64,000 nucleotides of DNA from Microcoleus vaginatus WJT46-NPBG5 (GTDB lineage: Bacteria > Cyanobacteriota > Cyanobacteriia > Cyanobacteriales > Oscillatoriaceae): the NCBI GenBank assembly GCA_019359355.1, contig JAHHHM010000003.1, forward strand, positions 62,001 to 126,000, in the 5' to 3' direction. The notes below the pieces were generated by a model. That model had not been told where the DNA came from. It ran no database searches and saw only the letters and a program-made list of their open reading frames with translations. Shown here in pieces: positions 44,163 to 53,578 of the stretch. Position 1 is the first letter of the stretch. Every line of letters starts with the position of its first letter. The translations under genes were made by a program, and so were the position numbers.

Positions 44163-45560
44163 TTACTTTCCTATGCAAAACCGGCTGAAAATTCTATCTA
44201 AAACTGATTCAGTGACTTCTTCGCCGGTGATTTCTCCTAAGGCTTGAATTGCCCCGCGCAAGTCAATTGTCCAGAAATCAAGCGGAAAGCGATTTCCAAT
44301 TGTCGCGCTGACTTGTTCTAAAGCAGCCTTGGCGCGAGTCAATGCCGCAGCTTGCCGCTGATTGATTGCTAAATCCAGATTAGCAGCTTGCAAGTTGCCG
44401 GCATTAACCGCTTCTAAAATCGCTTTTTCTAAGTCTTCAATGCCTTGATTTTGGGAAGCAGATGTAAAAATTTTAGAGTCTGGGTTCTGAATTTTTGACT
44501 GAAATTCTGTCTTTTCTACGGCTTCTAACAAATCGGTTTTATTGATAACCAAAATTACCGGGCGATGCTTGACTTGTTCGTAAATCTCCTGATCTTCGGG
44601 TGTCCAACCGGCACCGGCATCTATCGTTAACAGCACCAAATCAGCTGCCTGAGCGACCGAGCGCGATCTTTCTACCCCTATTTTTTCCACAACATCAACC
44701 GTGTCTCGAATGCCGGCAGTATCGAGTACCTGCACCGGCACCCCCCCAACCACCAACTGAGACTCCACCACATCACGAGTCGTACCAGGGAGATCCGTAA
44801 CAATTGCCCGATCACTGCGACTCCAAGCATTCAGCAAACTTGACTTCCCCACATTCGGACGCCCAACAATTGCTACCTTTAAGCCGGTTCGCAACAATTC
44901 TCCCCGGTCTGCCGTTGCGAGAATATTTGACAGTTTATCTAAAATATGATTAATCTCTGCAATAATTTCTGGCTCATTTAAGGGCGGCAAATCTTCCTCA
45001 AAATCAATCCGCGCTTCAATTTCTGCCAAAACATCCAAGCAAGCTGTCCGTAATTGGCGAATGGGAGTGGCTAATTTGCCCTGCAAGCCGGCCAGAGCAG
45101 CTTGAGCGGCTGCCGGTGATTGCGCCCCGACTAAATCTGAAATACTTTCCGCCTGAGTCAAATCGAGCCGGCCATTCAAAAACGCCCGCAGGGTAAACTC
45201 TCCAGGTTGCGCCAGCTTTGCCCCCAACTCCAAACACAACTGCAACACCTGCTGCACCGGCATAATTCCGCCGTGACAGTGAAACTCCACCACATCCTCA
45301 CAGGTGTAAGAACGGGGCGCTTTCATAATCAGCAACAGCGCTTCATCCACAACCTGATGAGTTTGGGGATGGCGGATGTACCCATAAAGAATTCGGTGAC
45401 TTTCCCAAATTTGCCGGTTTCCTGGCGCGTGAAACAAAGTTTTGGCAATTTCCAGCGCTTGCTCGCCCGATAGCCGCACAATCCCGATGCTGCCCTGTTG
45501 CGGCGCAATTGCCGTGGCGATGGCTGCGATCGTTGCCCCTTGTGTAAATGTCTCTGACAT
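44163..45560 (-). CDS. mnmE: tRNA modification GTPase MnmE
   Basis: 465 residues. N-terminal THF-binding domain ([23 protein letters not shown]), helical domain, and a G domain with [28 protein letters not shown] and NKTD. The C-terminal FCIGK motif carries the catalytic Cys. MnmE with MnmG adds the carboxymethylaminomethyl group to U34 of certain tRNAs. Gene stands alone; a repeat element lies beyond its 3' end. Confidence 0.98.
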   Translation of the reverse strand: MSETFTQGATIAAIATAIAPQQGSIGIVRLSGEQALEIAKTLFHAPGNRQIWESHRILYGYIRHPQTHQVVDEALLLIMKAPRSYTCEDVVEFHCHGGIMPVQQVLQLCLELGAKLAQPGEFTLRAFLNGRLDLTQAESISDLVGAQSPAAAQAALAGLQGKLATPIRQLRTACLDVLAEIEARIDFEEDLPPLNEPEIIAEINHILDKLSNILATADRGELLRTGLKVAIVGRPNVGKSSLLNAWSRSDRAIVTDLPGTTRDVVESQLVVGGVPVQVLDTAGIRDTVDVVEKIGVERSRSVAQAADLVLLTIDAGAGWTPEDQEIYEQVKHRPVILVINKTDLLEAVEKTEFQSKIQNPDSKIFTSASQNQGIEDLEKAILEAVNAGNLQAANLDLAINQRQAAALTRAKAALEQVSATIGNRFPLDFWTIDLRGAIQALGEITGEEVTESVLDRIFSRFCIGK

Positions 45561-45767
45561 TGTTTCCCCTGCTTCTATAAAATTAAATGTTCAGTTCGCT
45601 TCAATCACACGCGCCCTTTTCTAAAAATAAAGATAAACACCCGCCGAGATAAGCCCCTACTAGAAACTTAGGGAAAAATAGAAATTGTGGACAGGAGGCG
45701 AAGCGGCAAAAACCGGCATTTCACTCTCCTGTCAGACCATTGACCCATATCAGGCACGGGGGCAGTT

Positions 45768-47924
45768 GTGATTGGCAAACTATTAGATGGACGTTACCGG
45801 ATTACTGAAGTTTTAGGATCAGGTGCCTTTGGACAAACTTATCTGGCAGAAGACACTCGCCGGCCTGGAAATCCTCAATGTGTGGTCAAGCAACTGTGCC
45901 CAACCAATAACGGCTCAAAATCCCTGCAAGCCGCTCACCGGCTGTTTAAACGAGAGGCAGAAACCCTAGAAAAACTGGGAAGACACAACAAAATCCCGCA
46001 ACTTTTAGCTTATTTTGCGGAAAATCAGCGATTTTATCTCGTTAAAGAGTTTACGCCCGGACATCCCCTCACCCAAGAAATTGTAGCCGGTGTCCCTCTC
46101 TCTGAAGAACAAGTCGCCAGGATCTTGGTAGAGGTGCTAGAAATTTTAGTCTTTGTCCACGGCAATCGCGTCATTCACCGCGACATTAAACCGGCAAACT
46201 TAATTCGGCGGGCTTCTGACAACCGATTAGTGTTAATTGACTTTGGATCGGTTAAAGAAATTACCGCTCAAATCGCCCAGGGACAAGGCCCGTGGACAAT
46301 AGCTGCCGGCACGCCTGCCTATATGCCGGTGGAACAATTTCAAGGCAACCCTCAATATAACAGCGATATCTACGCCCTCGGCATGATCGCCGTGCAAGCA
46401 CTCACCGGCTTACCTGCCATCGACTTACCCAAACTTCAAGACCCCAACACCGGCAAAATTACCTGGCGGCATCGCGCGATCGTCAGCTCACAACTGGCAG
46501 ACATTATCGACAAAATGGTACACCACCACTATGGTCAGCGCTACTCGTCAGCCGCCGCCGTCCTTGCCCCTTTAAACAAGCTGCCGGCCCTCTCACAACT
46601 GCCACCGCCGCCAGAAACAATTGTTACTCAGAACGACCCACCGCTGAGGAAATTGCCTATAAACCGCTCGATTTTGGCAGCAATCGTGGCATTTGTGGTC
46701 TTGTCGGGACTGTTTCTGCTGTCTCTGCGTCCCGACACCACCAAGTCCCAAGGATTTTATACCCGTGGGTTAAAACGGGCGGAAAGCGGCGATCAGCAAG
46801 GGGCAATTGAGGAATACACCCGCGCCATTCAACTGAATCGCAAGAACGTTGAGGCTTATTACAAACGGGGAAATGCTTACTACGATTTGGGGGAATTAGA
46901 GAAAGCGATTGATGATTACAACGAAGCCATTGAGCGAAATCCCAACTACGCCGATGCTTACTACAACCGGGGACTCGCTCAATATGATCGCGGCAACCAG
47001 CGCGGTGCCATTGAGGATTTCAACGCGGTGATTCGCCTTCACCCCCAAGATAGCGGGGCTTACTATAAAAGGGGAGTCGCTTACTTTGACCTCAAAGACT
47101 ACAGCACCGCGATTCAGGATTACACCGAGGCAATTCGGCTTAACCCCGATGATGCGAAAGCTTACCAGGCAAGGGGAATCGCTCGTTTGGCTACGGATAA
47201 TAAGCAGCCGGCGTTAGAAGATCACACGAAAGCGATTTTGCTTGCCCCTGATGATGCGGATGCTTACTACAGCCGGGGCAGAGCACGCTTTTTTCTGGCA
47301 GATTATCAGGGGGCGGTAGAGGATTATACCAAGGCAATTGAGCGAAATCCTAAGTACGTTCAAGCTTATAGCAATCGGTGCGGTGCTTATTTAAATTTGG
47401 GCGCACATAGCAAAGCGGTTGCAGATTGTACGGAGGCAATCAAGCTGAATCCTAATGATGAGGTGGCTTATGATAATCGTTGTATTGCTCAGCACAATGC
47501 CGGTCAGTATAAACAAGCAATTGAGGACTGTAGCCAAGCAATTCGGATTAATGCCGGCAATCCTAAAGCCTATAGTAATCGCGGGTTGGCGAAGGCGGCT
47601 GCCGGCGATAGTGCCGGTGCAATTGAAGACTACACCCAGGCAATTCGCCTCAATCCCAGTGATTCCGTCGCCTACAGTAATCGCGCGGTTGCCCAGTCTA
47701 AGCGGGGAAATTATGCCGGTGCAATTGCTGATTACGCCCAAGCACTGAGGCTGAGTCCCACGTTTGCCGGCGCTTATTTGGGGCGAGGACTTGCCCGTGA
47801 TCTGATGGGAGATCGAGCCGGTGCGATTGAAGACGTACAAAAAGCCGCTACGCTTTATTTAGAGCAAGGCAGGCCGAGTGGGTACAAGGAAGCTCAGCAG
47901 CAGCTCAACAAGCTGCGGCAATAG
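45768..47924 (+). CDS. Ser/Thr protein kinase with TM helix and TPR repeats
   Basis: 718 residues from GTG at 45768. Kinase domain about 1-275: Gly loop GSGAFGQTYLA, VVKQL Lys, HRDIKPANLI with Asp139, DFGSVKE, and GTPAYMPVEQ; all motifs intact. A membrane helix at about 303-325 (ILAAIVAFVVLSGLFLLSL) is followed by about ten TPR units (residues about 335-700) of the AYYNRGLAQYDRGNQRGAIEDF type, presumably outside the membrane. It matches cyanobacterial Pkn-type TPR kinases. First of three TPR genes in a row; the next encodes its pseudokinase paralogue. Substrate unknown. Confidence 0.93.
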   Translation: MIGKLLDGRYRITEVLGSGAFGQTYLAEDTRRPGNPQCVVKQLCPTNNGSKSLQAAHRLFKREAETLEKLGRHNKIPQLLAYFAENQRFYLVKEFTPGHPLTQEIVAGVPLSEEQVARILVEVLEILVFVHGNRVIHRDIKPANLIRRASDNRLVLIDFGSVKEITAQIAQGQGPWTIAAGTPAYMPVEQFQGNPQYNSDIYALGMIAVQALTGLPAIDLPKLQDPNTGKITWRHRAIVSSQLADIIDKMVHHHYGQRYSSAAAVLAPLNKLPALSQLPPPPETIVTQNDPPLRKLPINRSILAAIVAFVVLSGLFLLSLRPDTTKSQGFYTRGLKRAESGDQQGAIEEYTRAIQLNRKNVEAYYKRGNAYYDLGELEKAIDDYNEAIERNPNYADAYYNRGLAQYDRGNQRGAIEDFNAVIRLHPQDSGAYYKRGVAYFDLKDYSTAIQDYTEAIRLNPDDAKAYQARGIARLATDNKQPALEDHTKAILLAPDDADAYYSRGRARFFLADYQGAVEDYTKAIERNPKYVQAYSNRCGAYLNLGAHSKAVADCTEAIKLNPNDEVAYDNRCIAQHNAGQYKQAIEDCSQAIRINAGNPKAYSNRGLAKAAAGDSAGAIEDYTQAIRLNPSDSVAYSNRAVAQSKRGNYAGAIADYAQALRLSPTFAGAYLGRGLARDLMGDRAGAIEDVQKAATLYLEQGRPSGYKEAQQQLNKLRQ

Positions 47925-48109
47925 CGAGGTAGGAGGGGGAAGCATCAACGGATAAATATTTACCTCAACGCAGAGATTTTGTGCGCGGATGTTTTGCCCC
48001 TACGAGATATTTTTCTCCCGCTCTTCCTCTCTCCCTCTTCTATCCCTTTGCCGCCGTTAGCCCATACAATTTTTTGCCAGAATCTACGAAAAATGGCTAG
48101 GGTGTTGTG

Positions 48110-50305
48110 ATGATTGGCCAACTTTTAGATCGACGTTACCGGCTTATTAAACTCTTAGGATCAAATACATTTCGACACACCTATCTGGCTGCGGATACAC
48201 ACCGGCCCGGTTATCCTCAATGTGTGGTTAAGCAATTGCGCCCACCCAATAGCCACCCCAGAACGTTTAATATCATTCAACTTTTATTTAAAAAAAAGGC
48301 AGAAATTCTAGAAAAGCTAGGAAAGCATGATCAAATTCCTCAACTCTTAGCTTTTTTTGAAGAAAACAAAGACTTTTATATTGTTGAAGAATTTATTGCC
48401 GGCCAATCTTTATCCGAGGAAATTGTCGTCGGTGTGCCTTTGTCTGAAGACCAAGTGTTTCGCCTACTGCAAGAAGTTTTAGGAATTTTAGTTTTTGTCC
48501 ATCATCAAGGCGTAATTCACCGAGATATTCATCCAAAAAATATCATTCGACGCCAATTAGATGGCCGGTTGGTTTTAATTAACTTTGAAGCAATTCAAGA
48601 AAGCACCTCTAAAGCTTCTAATTCCCAAATTGGACAGTTGGCAGCTCCACTGGGTGATTCGGCTTACAAATCGATTGAACAACTCCAAGGCAATCCCTTG
48701 TATAACAGCGATATTTATGCTTTGGGGATTATTAGCATTCAAGCATTAACCGGCTTGCCGGCAGAAGATTTAACTAAACTGCAAAATTCTGATTCCTCTC
48801 ATGCCGGTGAATTGCTCTGGCGACACCGAACACAAGTCAGTCAAGAACTAGCAGATATTCTCGATAAGATGATTGTATCTGACTTTAGAGATCGCTATCA
48901 AACTGCACTGGATGTTCTCACTGATTTAAACAACATTGGAAACAACTCTGGAGATAACCAACCACTGCAAATGCTGGTAACACTTGAGCAAAACGACAGC
49001 AAACGCCAGCCTCGTTTATGGGAAACCCGCTTTAGGCAAAAACTTTTGCTGATCGGGGCAGGTTTAGCTGCCTTGATTGCGATTGCCGGTTTAGGCTTAG
49101 GATTTCATCGGCAAGCACAGCAAAAGGCAAGCAATTTAAAAATTAGTGAGTTAGAAAACGCCACCGATAGCGATCACCTAGGGGCAATTCAGAGCTATAA
49201 CCAAGCAATCCAACTCAATCCTAATAACGCAGAAGTTTACTACAAACGCGGAAATTCTAACTATGATTTGGGCAACTTGGAGGATGCAAAGGCAGATTAC
49301 ACCCAGGCAATTCGCCTTGATTCCAAGCACGCCAAAGCCTACCAGAATCGAGGGCTTATTTATTCTGACTTAACAGACTATCGGGCAGCAATTGATGATT
49401 ATAATCAGGCAATTCTTTTGCAGCCTAATGATGCAGCAGCTTACGAAAAACGAGGTCAGGCTTATTTTAATTTAAACGACTATAAAGCAGCAATTGAGGA
49501 CTACACTCAGGTAATTCGATTTAATAATCAGGATGCGGTTGCTTATATCAATCGTGGATTAGCCCGTTCTGCTGCCGGCGATAGACAGGGAGCATTAGCA
49601 GATTATACTCAAGCAATTCGCATCGATCCCAACAGCGGCGATGCTTTCTATAGCAGAGGCAGAGTCCGTTTTTATTTAGCTGATTATCAGGGCGCGATGG
49701 AAGATTATACGGACGCTATTCGAGTTAATCCTAAATTTACAGATGCCTACATTAATCGATGCAGTGCCCTATTAAATTTGGGGCAATATCAGAAAGCGGT
49801 TGCAGATTGCTCGCAAGCGCTTAAACTCAGTCCGAATGATGCGATTGCTTATGGAAATCGCTGTATTGCCTACTTTAATATACGCGATTATCAGAAAGCA
49901 ATTGAGGACTGCACTCAGGCAATCGGGCTAGATTCTAATAATTCTAAAGCCTACAGTAACCGAGGTCTAGCTCGCGCTGCCGCCAAGGATAAACCAGGGG
50001 CAATTGATGATTTTACGAAGGCAATTCGTACTGATCCCAGTGATGCCGTTGCTTACAGCAATCGCGCAGAGGTTCACTCAGATTTAGGAAATTATAGTAG
50101 TGCAATTGAAGATTACACCCAAGCAATTCGACTTAAAAAAGATCATAATGGAGCTTATTATGGCAGAGGTTTAATTCGCGCTCGCCTGGGTGATAAACCG
50201 GGTGCGATTGAGGATTTTCAAAAATCTGCGAAATTGTGTATTGATCAAGGCAATACGGGGTGTTATAACGATGCCCAGTATCAAATCAAAAAGTTGCAGT
50301 CCTAA
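48110..50305 (+). CDS. TPR-repeat pseudokinase, tandem paralogue of the kinase upstream
   Basis: 731 residues from ATG at 48110 (GTG at 48107 possible). Same layout as the previous protein: kinase fold about 1-280, membrane helix near 312-332 (LLLIGAGLAALIAIAGLGLGF) and about ten TPRs. Key residues differ: the Gly loop is GSNTFRHTYLA, the HRDxKxxN motif reads HRDIHPKN, DFG has become NFE (near residue 158), and the APE segment is SIE. The VVKQL Lys remains. It is probably catalytically dead and may bind or regulate the active paralogue 185 bases upstream. Arose by tandem duplication. Confidence 0.9.
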   Translation: MIGQLLDRRYRLIKLLGSNTFRHTYLAADTHRPGYPQCVVKQLRPPNSHPRTFNIIQLLFKKKAEILEKLGKHDQIPQLLAFFEENKDFYIVEEFIAGQSLSEEIVVGVPLSEDQVFRLLQEVLGILVFVHHQGVIHRDIHPKNIIRRQLDGRLVLINFEAIQESTSKASNSQIGQLAAPLGDSAYKSIEQLQGNPLYNSDIYALGIISIQALTGLPAEDLTKLQNSDSSHAGELLWRHRTQVSQELADILDKMIVSDFRDRYQTALDVLTDLNNIGNNSGDNQPLQMLVTLEQNDSKRQPRLWETRFRQKLLLIGAGLAALIAIAGLGLGFHRQAQQKASNLKISELENATDSDHLGAIQSYNQAIQLNPNNAEVYYKRGNSNYDLGNLEDAKADYTQAIRLDSKHAKAYQNRGLIYSDLTDYRAAIDDYNQAILLQPNDAAAYEKRGQAYFNLNDYKAAIEDYTQVIRFNNQDAVAYINRGLARSAAGDRQGALADYTQAIRIDPNSGDAFYSRGRVRFYLADYQGAMEDYTDAIRVNPKFTDAYINRCSALLNLGQYQKAVADCSQALKLSPNDAIAYGNRCIAYFNIRDYQKAIEDCTQAIGLDSNNSKAYSNRGLARAAAKDKPGAIDDFTKAIRTDPSDAVAYSNRAEVHSDLGNYSSAIEDYTQAIRLKKDHNGAYYGRGLIRARLGDKPGAIEDFQKSAKLCIDQGNTGCYNDAQYQIKKLQS

Positions 50306-50425
50306 TCAGACGCGTCAGATATTGTAGCCCTAGGCTATAGTGATGTTGATGGGTTAAAAATACTTCTCTATTGCAAAAAGTCTAAAATAATATCAGTTGC
50401 CGGCTTAGCAAAGTAGAAATAAACA

Positions 50426-51688
50426 ATGGATCGGGAATTCTATAATCGAGGATTAGAAAAAGCGCGTCAAGGAGATCACCTAGGCGCAATTCAGGAATTT
50501 AACCGTGCCTTGCGAATTAATCCTGACTTTGCGGAAGCTTACTACAAGCGAGGGTTGGCACGCTTTGACTGTGGAGACGCGAGGGAAGCAATTGCGGATT
50601 ATACGCAAGCTTTGTCTCTACAGCCGGCAAGTCTTGACGTTTACTTCAGCCGGGGAATCGCTCATTTGGCGCTGGCAGAAGCACCGGCAGCCATTGAAGA
50701 TGCATTGCAAGCTTTACGCATTGATGCCAATTATGCGCCGGCTTATCGGCTTCAAGGTAGCGCTTACCGCCGGCAGGGAGAGATCCAAGCAGCGATAACA
50801 AGTTTTAAACGAGCGGCAGAATTATATCTTGAGCAAAAGGATGCTGTAAATTGCCGTAAATGTCTGGATACTGTCAAACAACTTCAGCCGGCACCTTTAG
50901 TTAAGGAAAAGACTCAAACTCGGCTTCCCCTTGGGGAACATAAGGAATTTTTTAATCAAATATTACAACGCTTTGAGAAAGGAGATAAACGGGGCGTTCT
51001 TGAAGATTTAAATTGGGCGTTAAAAGTCGATCCTCAAGATGCTCAAGCTTACCGTTGTCGAGGAATTGTTCGTTACAAGCAAGAAGATTATCGCGGCGCA
51101 ATTTCTGATTTAAACCAGGCTTTGCGATTAAATTCCCAGGATGCTGTCGCCTATCATTACCGGGGAATGGTGCGGTGTCAGATGGGAGATCATCACGGTG
51201 CAATTGCTGATCTAAACCAAGCCTTGCAAATTCTCCCGGAAGCTGGGAAGGTTTATGTTGCTAGAGGCAATGCTTATCGGGCAGTTGCTAATTATCAGGG
51301 AGCAATTAAAGATTATACGCAAGCACTGCAAATTAATCCTGATGAGGCTGAAGCTTATTATAATCGCGGGATTGCTCAATCTTGTTTAGAAGAAATGAAG
51401 GCAGCGATTGCAGATTATCAAAATGCTGCTAAATTGTTTTGCGATAAGGAAGACTGGGTTAATTATCAAAAAGCGCTGGATAGCCTGAAATTAATTCAAG
51501 CTTCTGTGCCGAAACAAACGGCTGCCGGTGCGGTAAACCCCTTAAGACAAAAACTTTTGCGGATGGTTGGGGGTTATTGGGAAATTGCTGAGCGATTAAT
51601 TGAGCAGGAGAGGGAAAATTTTCCCGATATGCCTGAAGAGTGGTATTGGGAAAAGGTGATTTATGATCTGGAGCGGGATCGGGAGTGA
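50426..51688 (+). CDS. TPR protein
   Basis: 420 residues. About ten TPR units in two blocks (residues about 1-140 and 170-345), e.g. AYYKRGLARFDCGDAREAI and AYYNRGIAQSCLEEMKAAI, with a charged linker between and a C-terminal region (about 355-420) ending in EERPDMPEEWYWEKV-like acidic-aromatic sequence (PDMPEEWYWEKVIYDLERD). No signal peptide or kinase domain. Likely a protein-interaction scaffold. Repeats resemble those of the two kinases upstream, so it may be a third product of the same expansion. Confidence 0.88.
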   Translation: MDREFYNRGLEKARQGDHLGAIQEFNRALRINPDFAEAYYKRGLARFDCGDAREAIADYTQALSLQPASLDVYFSRGIAHLALAEAPAAIEDALQALRIDANYAPAYRLQGSAYRRQGEIQAAITSFKRAAELYLEQKDAVNCRKCLDTVKQLQPAPLVKEKTQTRLPLGEHKEFFNQILQRFEKGDKRGVLEDLNWALKVDPQDAQAYRCRGIVRYKQEDYRGAISDLNQALRLNSQDAVAYHYRGMVRCQMGDHHGAIADLNQALQILPEAGKVYVARGNAYRAVANYQGAIKDYTQALQINPDEAEAYYNRGIAQSCLEEMKAAIADYQNAAKLFCDKEDWVNYQKALDSLKLIQASVPKQTAAGAVNPLRQKLLRMVGGYWEIAERLIEQERENFPDMPEEWYWEKVIYDLERDRE

Positions 51689-51756
51689 TGGGCTAGTTAG
51701 TGGATTTTAGGTAAGAGTTTTAAAATAATCTTTAAAAATATTGAGGAATACCGGCT

Positions 51757-52938
51757 ATGTCAGAAAAAGATTACTCTTTAGATGAAGTGCTAGGAAGAAT
51801 TGGCAATGCTTACCAAGAAGCAGAAAGCCATTTAGGGCAGTGTAATGTTTTGGTAATCGGGAAAACCGGCGTTGGCAAAAGCACTTTAATTAATGCGGTT
51901 TTCAAAGAACGTCTGGCAGAAACCGGCATCGGCAAACCGATTACCCAAGGAATCCGGCAATATACGAAACCAGGATGCCCGATTACTGTTTATGATACGC
52001 CGGGATTAGAACTGAATACCGAACAAATTGAACGGGTGCGGCTAGAAGTTGCTAACCTTATTGAAGATCAAAGAATGCAGGATGCCAAACAACACATTCA
52101 TGTTGTGTGGTATTGCATCAGTCATGAGGCACGTCGGTTTGAGGAAATTGAGGAAAATTGGATTAAAGCGCTGGAATTGAAAGATGTGCCGGTGATTTTA
52201 GTTCTGACTCAGACAACGACTCAAAAGCCCAGCGAATTTTTCACTTATTTGGAAGGAAAAAATTTACCTGTTAGTCAAATTGTGCCGGTGATGGCGCTAC
52301 CCAAAAAAGTTCACGATGACTTTCCGCCAGTGGAAATCCACGGTTTAACACGGTTAGTGGAAGCAACTTTAGAGCTTTTGCCGCAAATCGCAAAAAAGGC
52401 ATTTGTTAGAGAACAAATCGCCAGTATTGAGATGAAGGCTAAAGAAGCATTGAAGTATGTTAATGCTTATGTCGCCGGCTCATCTATTATTGGGGCTTCT
52501 CCCATTCCCTTCTCGGATGCGCCGCTATTAATGACGATGCAAACGGCAATGCTGGCAAATATTACGGTAATTTTTGGTTTGCCATTTGATCGGGCTTTTA
52601 TGAGTACGGTGGTGTCGGCAATTGTGGGTGCCGGCGGGATGGCAGCCGTGGGCAGAGCATTTGTAGGAAACTTATTGAAAATGATACCGGGAGCCGGCAC
52701 GCTGATGGGTGGGATGATTGCCGGCTCAACGGCAGCCGCCCTGACAATGGGGCTGGGTTTATCTTATATAGAAGTTTTGAAAATTTATCTAAGAGCCAAA
52801 ATCAAGGGGGAAGAAATTTCTCGCCCAGACCTGACAAAGATGGTAGTAGACTTTTACAAAGATTATATGTCTTCAGGCGGGCAAACTTTGAAGGATGATG
52901 ACCCATCACCCCCGCCCCGCGAAATTGACATTCAGTAA
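51757..52938 (+). CDS. P-loop GTPase with DUF697-like membrane-associated domain
   Basis: 393 residues. G domain about 28-200: VIGKTGVGKSTLINAVF (P-loop), a Thr-rich switch I (GKPITQGIRQYT), and DTPGLE (G3). The G4 site reads VLTQTT instead of NKxD, as in several bacterial septin/dynamin-like and YcjX/Era-like families. The C-terminal part (about 225-350) holds hydrophobic helices with SSIIGASPIPFSDAPLL, a DUF697-like signature, and a Gly/Ala-rich MIPGAGTLMGGMIAG. A GAGGAAT element precedes the start. May act at membranes. Close behind the TPR gene (68 bases), so perhaps one operon. Confidence 0.85.
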   Translation: MSEKDYSLDEVLGRIGNAYQEAESHLGQCNVLVIGKTGVGKSTLINAVFKERLAETGIGKPITQGIRQYTKPGCPITVYDTPGLELNTEQIERVRLEVANLIEDQRMQDAKQHIHVVWYCISHEARRFEEIEENWIKALELKDVPVILVLTQTTTQKPSEFFTYLEGKNLPVSQIVPVMALPKKVHDDFPPVEIHGLTRLVEATLELLPQIAKKAFVREQIASIEMKAKEALKYVNAYVAGSSIIGASPIPFSDAPLLMTMQTAMLANITVIFGLPFDRAFMSTVVSAIVGAGGMAAVGRAFVGNLLKMIPGAGTLMGGMIAGSTAAALTMGLGLSYIEVLKIYLRAKIKGEEISRPDLTKMVVDFYKDYMSSGGQTLKDDDPSPPPREIDIQ

Positions 52939-53020
52939 GCTCCCGAACACGGTAAAATAAGCCAGCCACAGGTTGGTTTCCATTCAGCAGATTTGCATTT
53001 TCAAGCTTCAGATTTACACA

Positions 53021-53344
53021 ATGTCCAAGATTTATAGCGTTGAATTTCACCATCAAGGCAAAACCCACACAATTGAAGTCCCGGAAGATCAAACGATTCT
53101 TCGGGCGGCTTATGCAGCGGGAATAGATTTACCGAGTTCCTGCAATGCCGGCGTCTGTACCACCTGTGCTGCCAAAATTTTAAACGGGGGGAAGGTGGAA
53201 CAAAGCGATGGCATGGGCGTGGGAACAGAACTCCAGGCAGAAGGCTATGCGCTGCTGTGTGTCGCCTATCCGCGATCCGATCTCAAGATTGAAACGGAGA
53301 AGGAAGACGAGGTTTACGACCGGCAATTTGGTCAGCCCTCCTAA
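53021..53344 (+). CDS. Plant-type [2Fe-2S] ferredoxin
   Basis: 107 residues from ATG at 53021. Typical chloroplast-type fold with the four cluster ligands: CNAGVCTTC (Cys-x4-Cys-x2-Cys) and Cys in LLCVAYP. The C-terminal tail (IETEKEDEVYDRQFGQPS) is longer and more acidic than in photosynthetic PetF, so it is probably a specialised electron carrier. Followed 36 bases later by a small gene and then a DUF3326 gene, co-directional, suggesting a conserved operon of related function. Confidence 0.93.
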   Translation: MSKIYSVEFHHQGKTHTIEVPEDQTILRAAYAAGIDLPSSCNAGVCTTCAAKILNGGKVEQSDGMGVGTELQAEGYALLCVAYPRSDLKIETEKEDEVYDRQFGQPS

Positions 53345-53380
53345 ACACTTCTTATTACACTTTATTAGAGGAACACGACG

Positions 53381-53569
53381 ATGACGACGCACTTTATCAC
53401 TGCCGAAATTGACTTGCAAGAGTCGCCGATGCAAATGCAACAAGCCATTGAGGCGGAACTGCAAAAACGCGGCGAACCGCTGCGCTGGGCTGTTACCAGC
53501 GTAGATACAGCTTCACAAACAGCCCAAGTTGAAGCTGTAGTGACTGTGGCTGCTGAAGCTAAACCCTAA
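53381..53569 (+). CDS. Small hypothetical protein between ferredoxin and DUF3326 genes
   Basis: 62 residues; AGAGGAA precedes the ATG with good spacing. The sequence is acidic-to-neutral and regular (EIDLQESPMQMQQAIEAELQKRGEPLRWAVTSVD), looks like an alpha/beta fold, no membrane helix. Gene spacing of 36 and 9 bases to its neighbours indicates an operon. Not recognised as a named family. Confidence 0.75.
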   Translation: MTTHFITAEIDLQESPMQMQQAIEAELQKRGEPLRWAVTSVDTASQTAQVEAVVTVAAEAKP

Positions 53570-53578
53570 AATCTTAAG

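Noticed and set aside
47391-47840. 149-codon frame opposite the TPR repeats
   Set aside because: Repeated codons of the TPR kinase produce long antisense frames; no independent support.
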